64,000 nt of DNA, from contig JACVCB010000010.1 of the NCBI GenBank assembly GCA_016742255.1, positions 1 to 64,000 on the forward strand, in the 5' to 3' direction. The number at the start of each line of letters is the position of its first letter. Positions within the stretch are counted from its first letter, which is position 1. The DNA comes from Leptospira sp. (GTDB lineage: Bacteria > Spirochaetota > Leptospiria > Leptospirales > Leptospiraceae). A program made the translations under genes and the position numbers. Below are positions 54,844-62,922 of this stretch, one piece after another. The notes beneath the pieces were generated by a model. The model was not told where the DNA came from, did not search any database, and saw only the letters and a list, made by a program, of their open reading frames with translations.

Positions 54844-55266
54844 TTAGCGGTTTGATTTCCGGATCACCAACTTGAGGCCCGACCAAATGGGATCGATCGC
54901 GCAGACTTTGGTGTCCACAAGGCCCAAACCCAAGGCAAAATCTCGGATTTTGTTTTCATCTAAATCAGAAACAATTTTGGAAGTTTTTTTGGGCCATGAA
55001 ACCCATATCATACCGTTGGATTTCAAATGGGATTGGAGTTTCGGGAGTGATTTTTGGTAATCTGCAAGTGAGGTAAAAAAACAATGGATGAAGTCGAGTT
55101 CCTTAACCAGTGATTTGGCAATTTTGACCGGTTCAGGCATTTTTCCCCAATCTTCCAAATTGAGTCCATTTGGAAGATTTAGAAAATAGAGGGACATATT
55201 GTCCTTGATCCCCAATTTTTCAATGACCGATTTTCCAGAATAACCCGCTTGTTTTGCCACCAACAC
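54844..55266 (-). CDS. DUF3052-family protein
   Basis: 140 residues matching the DUF3052 pattern: KQAGYSGKSVIEKLGIKDNMSLYFLNLP, FIHCFFTSLADYQKSLPKLQSHLKSNGMIWVSWPKK and a C-terminal IDPIWSGLKLVIRK. The family is small and cytosolic with no known reaction. The start is one of the successive GTG, TTG and GTG codons (55266-55258); AAAGGA lies just upstream. Single gene. Confidence 0.85.
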   Translation of the reverse strand: MLVAKQAGYSGKSVIEKLGIKDNMSLYFLNLPNGLNLEDWGKMPEPVKIAKSLVKELDFIHCFFTSLADYQKSLPKLQSHLKSNGMIWVSWPKKTSKIVSDLDENKIRDFALGLGLVDTKVCAIDPIWSGLKLVIRKSNR

Positions 55267-55439
55267 ATTCCTTTCCCATTGGAGAATGATCCAAAGAGGT
55301 CAAAAAATCCAATTCGTTAGTTAAAAATTCAAACTCGACAGTAAGATTCATTCCTTTTTTTTAGTAGACTATTGTCGATCACCAAGTTATTGCCTAAATT
55401 CCCAAAAGGATAGGTAAGTTTGTATTTTGAGGGTATAGA

Positions 55440-57005
55440 GTGTTATCAATCGCAGATCTTTGGAAACAGGGAAAAATCATCATCAACCGAATTCGTTTTG
55501 GATTAGTATTACTCTTCCTACTTGCCATGATTGGGGCCAAAGATGAATTCCAGCCGAAGATGTTCATCATCCATATGATTGGAACGTGTACAATGGGTTT
55601 TTATTGTGCACTTGCTTATGTATTAGAAAAAAAAACAAACCCACCCACTTGGTTTCATAAAATTCTCATCTTAATGGACACATTAGTTTTATCGTTAACC
55701 ATTATCTTAGATTGTACGTTGAGTTTAGAAGAAGCAGAAGCGGCTCTTTCGAATGCAGTTGTGTATTTTATCTTTTTCTTTAACGCGATTTATTCTGGAT
55801 TTTTAGGAGATCGTAAATTTGTTTTAATGAACTCACTTTTAGGTTCTGTCTTATCAGCGATAGCTTTGATAGTTGCGGTGAATGTCGGTGGTGTCCAACT
55901 TTCAGTAGATCCAAAACAATCACAAGAAATAGGTTATGTTGGTTTAGCAGGAGAAGTGATGAAACCAATTTTCATCATGATTGCAGGATACATTGTCAGT
56001 TTATTAGTCCAACTTTTGACAAAAATTAGTTCTTTAGCGGATATCAAAGCCGATGAAGCAGAAGTGCTCCTGAACCAAACAAAAGAACGAAGTAAAGTTT
56101 CTGCAAATGCTGCACTCAAATTAGAATCTTCAATTAATAATTTTAGTAAATTTGTTTCCGATACATCTGTAAAATTAGAATCACAAGCGGCTTCTTTGGA
56201 AGAGATCACTGCTGTGATTTCTGAACTTTCAAGTTCCTTTGAATCCAATGGAGTTTCCATTGAAGAACAGAATAATAAAGTACAAAGTATGGTTGCTGAT
56301 ACAGTAGAATTAAAAGAAACAGTCGACCAAATTTTAATCCAAAGTGAACAACTCGTGGAAATTGCAGAAATCAATAAAAAGGAAAGTATGTCCGTTACTG
56401 AAGTGGCAGACCAAACTGCATCTCATTTGGAATCCATCCAAGCCTCATTTGACCAAGTGAATGAAATTAATAATATTGTTGCAGAAATTGGCGAAAAGAC
56501 AAACTTACTTGCGTTAAATGCCTCAATTGAAGCTGCTCGTGCGGGTGATGTTGGTAAAGGTTTTGCTGTAGTTGCCAATGAAGTGAGTAAACTTGCTGAA
56601 TTTACTAAGAATAACGTAAAACGAATTTCAAGTGTTGTCAAAAGTTCAAAAGAGATCATCACCAATGCAAGGAATGCATCAAAAAATACCGGTGAACTTG
56701 CAAAGTCGCAAATTGATCGCCTAAACCAAACGTTAGTACAAATCCAAAATATGAACCAACTTTATATCGAACAACGGAACACTTTATCTTCCATTTTATC
56801 GGAATTGTCTCAAATCAGGGAACTTTCGAATCAGATTGCCGGATCCACCAAAGAACAATTATTAGGTCAAAAAGAAGCCTCCAAAGGGATTATCCAATTG
56901 GAGATGGAAGTGAATGAAATCAGTCGTGCTTCAAAAGACTTGGAAGAACATATCCAAATGATCAAAGAAGAAGCCAATACCTTGGCTTCTATGGGAAATC
57001 AATAA
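55440..57005 (+). CDS. Methyl-accepting chemotaxis protein, paralogue of 44506
   Basis: 521 residues from GTG at 55440, with GAGGG upstream. Same architecture as the receptor at 44506: about six short-looped membrane helices in residues 15-200 and a cytoplasmic signalling hairpin with [40 protein letters not shown]. The N-termini match closely ([13 protein letters not shown] versus [13 protein letters not shown]). It is transcribed alone, unlike its paralogue. The lack of a periplasmic domain points to a membrane-phase or intracellular stimulus. Confidence 0.9.
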   Translation: MLSIADLWKQGKIIINRIRFGLVLLFLLAMIGAKDEFQPKMFIIHMIGTCTMGFYCALAYVLEKKTNPPTWFHKILILMDTLVLSLTIILDCTLSLEEAEAALSNAVVYFIFFFNAIYSGFLGDRKFVLMNSLLGSVLSAIALIVAVNVGGVQLSVDPKQSQEIGYVGLAGEVMKPIFIMIAGYIVSLLVQLLTKISSLADIKADEAEVLLNQTKERSKVSANAALKLESSINNFSKFVSDTSVKLESQAASLEEITAVISELSSSFESNGVSIEEQNNKVQSMVADTVELKETVDQILIQSEQLVEIAEINKKESMSVTEVADQTASHLESIQASFDQVNEINNIVAEIGEKTNLLALNASIEAARAGDVGKGFAVVANEVSKLAEFTKNNVKRISSVVKSSKEIITNARNASKNTGELAKSQIDRLNQTLVQIQNMNQLYIEQRNTLSSILSELSQIRELSNQIAGSTKEQLLGQKEASKGIIQLEMEVNEISRASKDLEEHIQMIKEEANTLASMGNQ

Positions 57006-57026
57006 CATATCCTAATGATTTGAGTG

Positions 57027-57896
57027 TTAGTTATTGGATAAAAAATTTAATATCTCATCCCTCACTGTGTCGGATCGTAATATCATTTTATGACCCAGTC
57101 CATTTGTTATGATGAGTTTTCCTTGTTTCCATGATCTTGCAACTACCTCACCCATACTGTAAGGGATTTCAACATCATCTCGGTCATGAATGACTAATAG
57201 TTGATTCTTAAAGTTGGGACCAGAAGTTTCTAAATCTATACTTGCCATGGATCGTTTGACTTTTTTCTCCAAAACCAAACGCATATTGATTTCTTCCATT
57301 TCCGTTAAGTCAAAATGCCTACTAAAGTCCTGGATCAATAATTCCAATTTGGATGGTGGTGCAATATAAACCAATTTGTTTGCACTGACACCTAACTCTT
57401 GTGCTACTGTCGCAACAGCTCCACCAAAAGAATGTGTAATGATAAAATTTGGATCTCCAATCTGATTTGTGAGTTCTTTTACAATTTTTGCAGATAAAAC
57501 AATATTGGAATACCGGCCTGAAGAAAATCCATGGCCCGGTAAATCTATTCCTATAACTTTATATCCCTCTTCGATGAGGGATGGGATAAACCTGGAAAAG
57601 TTGCCAGTATGACCATTCCATCCATGGATGAGTAAAATGGTTCCTTTTGAATCTCCTTCCGAATTCCAAATATAATATTGAATTTTATGTTCTCTTACGT
57701 TTAACATTGATTTGGTTGCCTTTTCTAATACTTCCATTTCCTTTCTGGAAGGACTTTGTTTCTGCGTTTTCAAAAACTTTTGAACGGTGACAAATCCTAT
57801 CCAAGTCGGATTCTTTTTTGCAAATTCCCATTTTTTTTCCATGGGGATTGGGTATTCTCCGTTTAAAGAACGAACGATCGTGCTAATTGTGTTCAT
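57027..57896 (-). CDS. Alpha/beta hydrolase (lysophospholipase-like)
   Basis: About 289 residues from the ATG at 57896, favoured over 57902 because AGGAGA lies 6 bases upstream. Blocks: ILLIHGWNGHTGNFSRFIPSL, GIDLPGHGFSSGRYSN, nucleophile elbow FIITHSFGGAVATVA, Asp candidate LLVIHDRDDVEIPYS and His in NGLGHKMILR. It lies 47 bases downstream of a TetR gene in the same orientation. Its codons 4-9 overlap a near copy of the sequence found upstream of that TetR gene, suggesting it is a regulated target. Substrate unknown. Confidence 0.85.
   Translation of the reverse strand: MNTISTIVRSLNGEYPIPMEKKWEFAKKNPTWIGFVTVQKFLKTQKQSPSRKEMEVLEKATKSMLNVREHKIQYYIWNSEGDSKGTILLIHGWNGHTGNFSRFIPSLIEEGYKVIGIDLPGHGFSSGRYSNIVLSAKIVKELTNQIGDPNFIITHSFGGAVATVAQELGVSANKLVYIAPPSKLELLIQDFSRHFDLTEMEEINMRLVLEKKVKRSMASIDLETSGPNFKNQLLVIHDRDDVEIPYSMGEVVARSWKQGKLIITNGLGHKMILRSDTVRDEILNFLSNN
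57868..57887. promoter_or_regulatory. Candidate TetR site inside hydrolase 5' coding region
   Basis: GAACGAACGATCGTGCTAAT shares 18 of 20 bases with 58538-58557 read on the opposite strand. It lies within the first codons of the hydrolase gene, so a bound repressor could act as a roadblock. The core ACGATCGT is palindromic. Confidence 0.5.
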
Positions 57897-57943
57897 AATC
57901 ATCTCCTGTATTTCTTGGTTTTCGCATCCAAAATGGTATTTGT

Positions 57944-58534
57944 TTATTTCATATTTCGTTTGATTAATTCGTTAAAACATTGTTTGGTTCGTTTTTCGGA
58001 AGATTTATCTTCCAATAATCGATTGTAAAAATGAAAGGATAAGACAAGGCCCCAAATTTCTTGGACCAATTGTTCCACATTTGTTTTCGGATCTAACTCT
58101 CCTTTTTCTTTGGCTTCTTCTACAAATTGTTTTAAGGAAGAATGCCATGACAGTTGGATTTTACGTAGATGATCACGTACAATCCCAGGTCTGTCATCAA
58201 ACTCCGAACTTGATGCCAAAAACAAACATCCGCCAGGCAAATCAGAACGATTGGACCAATCAAGCCAACTTACAAACGCATTCCGTAATCTTGTAATTCC
58301 AGGTTTGGATTTTAATGCGGGGTATAACACATAACGCCGAAAAAGTTCACTCCCTTTTCGCAAAACATCGATTTGGAGATTTTCCTTCGAAGAAAATTTA
58401 GCAAAGAGACCACTTTTGGACATTCCCAATTCTTCTGCAAGAGTTCCAATGGTAAGCCCTTCCAAACCTTGCACACTCGCAATTTGAACAGCCCGGTCTA
58501 AAATCAATGATTTTGTCTCTTCGCCCTTGCTCAT
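57944..58534 (-). CDS. TetR-family transcriptional regulator
   Basis: 196 residues. HTH: RAVQIASVQGLEGLTIGTLAEELGMSKSGLFAKFSSKENLQIDVL, a typical TetR N-terminus; the C-terminal domain has ALKSKPGITRLRNAFVSWLDW and PGGCLFLASSSEFDDRPG, as in the YcdC/TetR_C_6-like group with a Cys in the GGCLF motif. It is followed by the hydrolase gene. A candidate operator sits just before its own start (58538-58557), implying autoregulation of this two-gene operon. Confidence 0.88.
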   Translation of the reverse strand: MSKGEETKSLILDRAVQIASVQGLEGLTIGTLAEELGMSKSGLFAKFSSKENLQIDVLRKGSELFRRYVLYPALKSKPGITRLRNAFVSWLDWSNRSDLPGGCLFLASSSEFDDRPGIVRDHLRKIQLSWHSSLKQFVEEAKEKGELDPKTNVEQLVQEIWGLVLSFHFYNRLLEDKSSEKRTKQCFNELIKRNMK

Positions 58535-58537
58535 AAT

Positions 58538-58557
58538 ATTAGTACGATCGTTCGTTT
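58538..58557. promoter_or_regulatory. Candidate autoregulatory TetR operator
   Basis: On the minus strand this reads AAACGAACGATCGTACTAAT, ending 3 bases before the TetR start codon, and matches 57868-57887 at 18 of 20 bases. The ACGATCGT core is a perfect palindrome. Position over the promoter/leader fits autorepression. Confidence 0.5.
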
Positions 58558-58801
58558 GATTTTGTAAAGTCTTTTTTTAAGGTTGGGGCGCCTCAAATGG
58601 ATGGAATTTCGGATCCAATTAAAACATGACCGGGCCTTACGCTTCCATCTTTCGTTTCCCGAAAGGATGTCCGCTACAGTCCCTGGCGCGGAGATTCGCT
58701 TTTATCATGTGACTTTGGTCTGAGAATCGGGTAGAAATATGTTTTGCCATATCTTTTGGAATCTTAGAATAATGACAGTTAGTATCTTATAACACCATCC
58801 T

Positions 58802-60121
58802 ATGGCCTCACAAAAAAAGAATCACGAATTTTCAAATATTATAAAAACTCTAAAACAGAATGGAAGAGAATCAGAAGTAGAAACTCGATTGGTATTACCA
58901 CTCATTCAATTGTTCGGTTTTAACAATGAAAACTTTCGAGATAAAGTATCCTTAAAAAATTGTGGTGAAGCAGACTTTGTTTGTTATGTAGATCAAAAAC
59001 CTTTTCTAGTGATTGAAACAAAATCAAATTCAGTCAATTTATCTGATCCCAATGGAAAACCATACTTAGATACAAAATTTCAATTATTTGAATATATGCG
59101 TTCAAAAGAATTACAGCAGGTTCCATTTGGATTATTGATCAATGGCAAAAACGCACAGATTTTCAAAAGGAAAGAAAATATAATTTTTCCTTTAACAGAA
59201 ATTTTAAACTTAGAAACAAATACAGATAAATCAATCACCACGTTAAAAAAATATTTAAAGAAGCCGTTCCATTACGAAGAAAGTTTTAATTCTGCCATTA
59301 TCGCTATTTATAATAATAAAGGTGGAGTTGGTAAAACAGTTACAACAGGTAACTTTGCAGGAGTACTAGCGGAAAAAGGGAAAAATGTTTTACTCATTGA
59401 TTTAGACCCGCAACAAAGAGACCTAACTGATTCCTTTAAAATTGATCATAAAAAGATGGATTCATCCACAAGTATCTTTGATATTTTACTTGGAAAAGAA
59501 ATCAAAGAAGGAATCAAAACAATTCCAATCAAAAAAAATTTACACATCATCAAAGGTGATGAACGTTTTGATAGCTCTACGTATGCGACTAAATCAATAA
59601 GCCTTTCTATGATTAAGAAATTTAGAAAGTTATTGGAGATGTTTAGTAGCAGAGGTAAATTTGATTATATCTTGATCGATTGTCCGACAAACTGGAGTTT
59701 TTTTAGCAAAATGGGCGTTTCTGTTTCGGATGCAGTATTAATACCTGTGAATTACCAAGCAGCACAAGCAATCCATAATGCAGTTCAAGTATTAGAGAAA
59801 TTTATTCCAGAAGTTTGGTATGAGAGAAATGGGAGTGGGCCAGAAGTTTTGCCTATTCTTTTTAATAATGCATATACGGATCAAACGAGTAAAAAACATT
59901 TTGATGATGTAAGGCGTGATGAGATTAGAAAATTAACAAAAGATAAATGGTATTTAAAACTATTTGATGAAGTGATTGAAATCAAACACCATCATGAAAT
60001 TTCAACTTCTCTTTTTCTACATATTGATCAAAATGGACCATCTCCCTATACTTTAAAAAACAAAAACTCAAAAGCATTCAAAGAATATGAAGAAGTGATA
60101 AGAAAATTTTTTGGAATATAA
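58802..60121 (+). CDS. PD-(D/E)XK (HsdR-N-like) nuclease domain fused to ParA-like ATPase
   Basis: 439 residues. Residues about 20-150 resemble the N-terminal nuclease domain of type I restriction subunits: ESEVETRLVLPLIQLFGF, then GEADFVCYVDQKPFLVIETK, giving Asp58, Glu72 and Lys74 as a complete D...ExK site, and KFQLFEYMRSKELQQVPFGLLINGKNAQIF. Residues about 163-439 are a ParA/Soj ATPase: deviant Walker A KGGVGKT at 173-179, LLIDLDPQQRDLT, Walker B-like YILIDCPTNWSF and VLIPVNYQAAQAI. No ParB, methylase or helicase gene is adjacent. It lacks a good ribosome site. Orphan; a DNA-defence or maintenance role is inferred. Confidence 0.82.
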   Translation: MASQKKNHEFSNIIKTLKQNGRESEVETRLVLPLIQLFGFNNENFRDKVSLKNCGEADFVCYVDQKPFLVIETKSNSVNLSDPNGKPYLDTKFQLFEYMRSKELQQVPFGLLINGKNAQIFKRKENIIFPLTEILNLETNTDKSITTLKKYLKKPFHYEESFNSAIIAIYNNKGGVGKTVTTGNFAGVLAEKGKNVLLIDLDPQQRDLTDSFKIDHKKMDSSTSIFDILLGKEIKEGIKTIPIKKNLHIIKGDERFDSSTYATKSISLSMIKKFRKLLEMFSSRGKFDYILIDCPTNWSFFSKMGVSVSDAVLIPVNYQAAQAIHNAVQVLEKFIPEVWYERNGSGPEVLPILFNNAYTDQTSKKHFDDVRRDEIRKLTKDKWYLKLFDEVIEIKHHHEISTSLFLHIDQNGPSPYTLKNKNSKAFKEYEEVIRKFFGI

Positions 60122-60152
60122 ACCAAAAAGTTAAATCCAATCCTTTCAATAC

Positions 60153-60653
60153 TTAACTTACTTTTTTGTAAAATGTTTCTGTAGCTTTAGCTTCTTCTCC
60201 GTTTGGGCTGATGTTATAGGTAGTGAGAGAAAATTCTGAGTCGCTCAAGATTTGAAACTCTGTCCTCCAACCCCAAAGGTCGTCTCCATATTCCGGGTTT
60301 CCATAAGAACCAGTCATAGCGAATCCATTTCCCTTTTGTGGTCCACTAGATAACATGATTTGTGTTCCCATATGAAAACTATCAATCCATGAACTCGTAT
60401 ACCTTTGGTAAGGAATATCATATCCGACAATCATTTTACCTTCGAATGGTTTCCCTTCTAAACTACTTTTGGTATCTAGGCAAATGAACCGACCACCTAA
60501 TAGACTTGTGATGGTTGTTTCTGCAGCCGACTCATCAGCCAATACATCTTTTTCAAACCAAGTTTTTGTGTTTCCTTGCCAATGCCCGAGGAGACGTTTT
60601 AATTGTTTGTGCGCTCCGTCTAGTAAAGATGTTTCGAATTTGTTAGTTGGCAT
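60153..60653 (-). CDS. DUF1579-family protein
   Basis: 166 residues. GHWQGNTKTWFEKDVLADES, SLLGGRFICLDTKSSLEGKPFEGKMIVGYD and a C-terminal ISPNGEEAKATETFYKK fit DUF1579, small beta-barrel proteins resembling fatty-acid or haem binders, with no known function. AAGGA precedes the ATG at 60653. It lies downstream of the reductase gene on the same strand, 47 bases away, and could share its transcript. Confidence 0.85.
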   Translation of the reverse strand: MPTNKFETSLLDGAHKQLKRLLGHWQGNTKTWFEKDVLADESAAETTITSLLGGRFICLDTKSSLEGKPFEGKMIVGYDIPYQRYTSSWIDSFHMGTQIMLSSGPQKGNGFAMTGSYGNPEYGDDLWGWRTEFQILSDSEFSLTTYNISPNGEEAKATETFYKKVS

Positions 60654-60700
60654 AATGAATTTTCCTTTCTGGTATTTTATCTTTTAAATGAATGTTTTAT

Positions 60701-61252
60701 CTAAGGCGTATAACGAAGGATCACAGCACCAGAAGAAAGCGAATTTGTTTCAACATGTTTTAAGGGAATATTCGGAATACCTTCTTGGAATAGTTTTGTT
60801 CCCTTCCCTAAAAATATAGGAGTGATGCAGATCCTGTATTCGTCGAATAGATTTGCTTTCATCAAAGAAGCCGATAAGATTCCACTTCCAAAAACAAACA
60901 TATTCCCTGAACCTTCATTTTTTAATTTTGTCAGTTCTTTCACTGCATCTTTTGTAATTGAGGTATTGTTCCAATTTGCGGACTGGAGTGTGGTGGAACA
61001 TGCAAGTTTAGGGAGACTATTCATGAATTTGGCAACTTCCCCTTCATCCTCAGGAGCATTGGTCCAATAATCGGCCATTCCTTGGTAAGTTGTAGCACCA
61101 AACACAAGGTAGTCGGCTGATCGCAGTTGGATGAGACTAAGATCTTCAAGTTCTTTTCCCCAAACAAGTCCGTGGAAACTAAGGTCCCAATTTTTTTCAC
61201 CTTCGAAGTATCCGTCTAAGGTGATTAAATTCCACATGATTAATTTTCTCAT
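60701..61252 (-). CDS. Dihydrofolate-reductase/RibD-C-like reductase
   Basis: 183 residues. RKLIMWNLITLDGYFEG at the N-terminus, SADYLVFGATTYQGMADYW, LPKLACSTTLQSANWNNTSI and MFVFGSGILSASLMKANLFDEYRICITPIFLGKG are typical of the RibD C-terminal/DHFR-like family of NADPH reductases (YyaP/YwjB type). The natural substrate is unknown; this is not the housekeeping folate enzyme. GAAGG precedes the ATG. A 266-base gap with repeated 8-mers separates it from the divergent GyrI-like gene. Confidence 0.85.
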   Translation of the reverse strand: MRKLIMWNLITLDGYFEGEKNWDLSFHGLVWGKELEDLSLIQLRSADYLVFGATTYQGMADYWTNAPEDEGEVAKFMNSLPKLACSTTLQSANWNNTSITKDAVKELTKLKNEGSGNMFVFGSGILSASLMKANLFDEYRICITPIFLGKGTKLFQEGIPNIPLKHVETNSLSSGAVILRYTP

Positions 61253-61311
61253 AATGACCTTCTTTTGTACTGTTTTTGGATCAAGCGAGTTATGAATGTT
61301 ACAAAACGTAT

Positions 61312-61321
61312 TGTATATACA
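61312..61321. promoter_or_regulatory. TGTATATACA palindrome between divergent genes
   Basis: Perfect 10-base palindrome, 60 bases upstream of the reductase start. The same gap contains TCATTCAG at 61323-61330 and its reverse complement CTGAATGA at 61417-61424 and 61472-61479. These could be operator elements for one or both genes; the evidence is symmetry and repetition only. Confidence 0.3.
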
Positions 61322-61518
61322 GTCATTCAGAAAGGTATATCTGTTTTTTCATTTTAAGTCAAGAAGTTTGTGAGTGTAGGGAATTCATTTACAATCAAAA
61401 CTAAAATTTCTTAGTTCTGAATGATTTGTTTCTATATCAAATCGATGTTAATTGACTCATTATTTTTCGCACTGAATGATGGTTGCTTTTTTAGGAACGA
61501 AAATGGAAAACGAAATGG

Positions 61519-62004
61519 ATGGAAACAAAGATAGTAACAATAGAGCAAAAGTATTTGGTTGGGAAAAAATTGGAGATGTCTTTAACGAATCCATTTACTC
61601 CGATATTATGGAAATCGTTTCAACCGATCATTCCTAAAATTTTACATCGTAATTCAAATGAACTCATTTCTTTATCTGTGTATCCATCTGATTATTTTCA
61701 ATCGTTTGATCCAAATGCTAAATTTCAAAAATGGGCAGCCGTAGAAGTTTCGAAGTTTTCCGATTTTCTTCCGGAAACAGAAGGATTTACACTTCTGAGT
61801 GGTTTGTATGCAGAATTTTTATATAAAGGTTTACCAAATGAAGCTGGACCATTCTTTCATTCGATTTTTACGAATTGGTTACCAAACTCAAACTTTCAAT
61901 TAGACAATCGTCCTCATTTTGAGGTGATGGGAGAGAAATATAAAAACGACGCTCCAGATTCTGAAGAACTGGTTTATATTCCGATTCAGCACACCTCGAA
62001 GTAA
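61519..62004 (+). CDS. GyrI-like small-molecule-binding protein
   Basis: 161 residues resembling the GyrI-like/AraC effector-binding domain (the SOUL-type two-repeat fold): KIVTIEQKYLVGKKLEMSL, KWAAVEVSKFSDFLPETEGFTLLSGLYAEFLYKG, FFHSIFTNWLPNSNFQLDNRPHFEVMGEKYKND and EELVYIPIQ at the end, the classic C-terminus of this fold. It has no DNA-binding domain. Members bind or detoxify small molecules or inhibit gyrase. The ATG at 61519 has no strong ribosome site; its neighbours are not obviously related. Confidence 0.82.
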   Translation: METKIVTIEQKYLVGKKLEMSLTNPFTPILWKSFQPIIPKILHRNSNELISLSVYPSDYFQSFDPNAKFQKWAAVEVSKFSDFLPETEGFTLLSGLYAEFLYKGLPNEAGPFFHSIFTNWLPNSNFQLDNRPHFEVMGEKYKNDAPDSEELVYIPIQHTSK

Positions 62005-62049
62005 CCTGACCCTTCCTCCTTGGAATTGAACAAATGATAATCGATAGGC

Positions 62050-62607
62050 CTAAACCAACGGTGGCCAAACGCTACTTTTGGTCGGTTCATCTGGCATATA
62101 GACAACCCAAAGTTTATCACCGACTTTTTTAGTTAGGTGGACTGATTCATAAATATTACCAACGTTTCCGACATGTTTTTGGCCATTGGCTTCAAATAAA
62201 AATTCCACAACAGTGGGTGATTTTCCGTTTAGTGACTGAGTGTAATCTTTTCGTATTTCTGTGATTTCACCTACCGTTGCTTTACCAAGTTCTAATGGTA
62301 GAAGTTCGTCTTTGGCAGTTTGTAATCCCTTTCGCCAACAAAAGATTCCAATGATAGGTAAAAGAATTGTCCAACAAAATGGGATCGTAAAAAAAATTCC
62401 AATGAGGGTCATCACATTCCCTGTGTATTTGATCCTTCTTACAAATTGATTGGGTAGGGCTCTCGGTGTTTTGGGAGGTTCTGCTCCAAGTTCGTCTGAG
62501 TTGTAAGAATAGGCAAGTGTCCCACCGCAGTTTTTACAGTTACTCAAACTTTTGTCTGTGTATTGTGATTTGCACCAAGGGCATTGGATGATGAGATCAA
62601 AAGGCAT
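62050..62607 (-). CDS. DUF3592-like membrane protein with N-terminal zinc ribbon
   Basis: About 185 residues from the ATG at 62607 (GGAA upstream; a TTG at 62628 is in frame but less likely). A zinc-ribbon (CPWCKSQYTDKSLSNCKNCGG: two C-x2-C pairs) at residues 9-29, one or two membrane helices at about 66-95 (NVMTLIGIFFTIPFCWTILLPIIGIF), then a soluble beta domain (GKATVGEITEIR ... VEFLFEANGQKHVGNVG ... VGDKLWVVYMPDEPTKSSV) like DUF3592. Function unknown. Single gene. Confidence 0.78.
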   Translation of the reverse strand: MPFDLIIQCPWCKSQYTDKSLSNCKNCGGTLAYSYNSDELGAEPPKTPRALPNQFVRRIKYTGNVMTLIGIFFTIPFCWTILLPIIGIFCWRKGLQTAKDELLPLELGKATVGEITEIRKDYTQSLNGKSPTVVEFLFEANGQKHVGNVGNIYESVHLTKKVGDKLWVVYMPDEPTKSSVWPPLV

Positions 62608-62836
62608 ATTGGTTCCGTTTCCAATCAATAAAATCCTTAAAAGAAATTGTCAAGATTAGTTTAGTAGGGACTGGAATCGAACGTAAATTGGTTTGATCTT
62701 AATCACTCAACAAATGTCTCTATCAAAGATAACGTTACTGATACCAGCTAACAATCAATAAATCATGAACAGTGATCGTGAGAAGATTCTAAACAATTGT
62801 TGGTTTTTAATTTCGATTGGTTCAGATTTTAATTTC

Positions 62837-62857
62837 ATTCCAAATTTTGTTTGGAAT
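62837..62857. repeat. 8-bp stem hairpin in intergenic region
   Basis: ATTCCAAA-TTTTG-TTTGGAAT lies within the 315-base gap (62608-62922) between the DUF3592 and DUF1554 genes. It is about 65 bases upstream of the DUF1554 gene. It has no T-tract, so an operator or chance AT-rich symmetry is as likely as a terminator. The rest of the gap shows nothing coding. Confidence 0.35.
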
Positions 62858-62888
62858 CAAAATGATTTAGAAAGCTAAGATTTCTGAG

Positions 62889-62916
62889 TTGATTCGATAT
62901 AATATGTGCTTATAAT
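62889..62916 (+). promoter_or_regulatory. Candidate promoter of DUF1554 lipoprotein gene
   Basis: TTGATT, 16 bases, then a perfect TATAAT at 62911-62916. The ATG at 62923 would lie at about the transcription start, giving a leaderless mRNA or shifting translation to the ATG at 62938. A second TATAAT at 62898-62903 could serve instead. Confidence 0.4.
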
Positions 62917-62922
62917 CAAAGC

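Noticed and set aside
58580..58600. GTTGGGG in the GC-rich gap as an integron attC core site
   Set aside because: It misses the last base of the GTTRRRY consensus, no matching RYYYAAC partner lies on the required side, and there is no integrase or cassette array.
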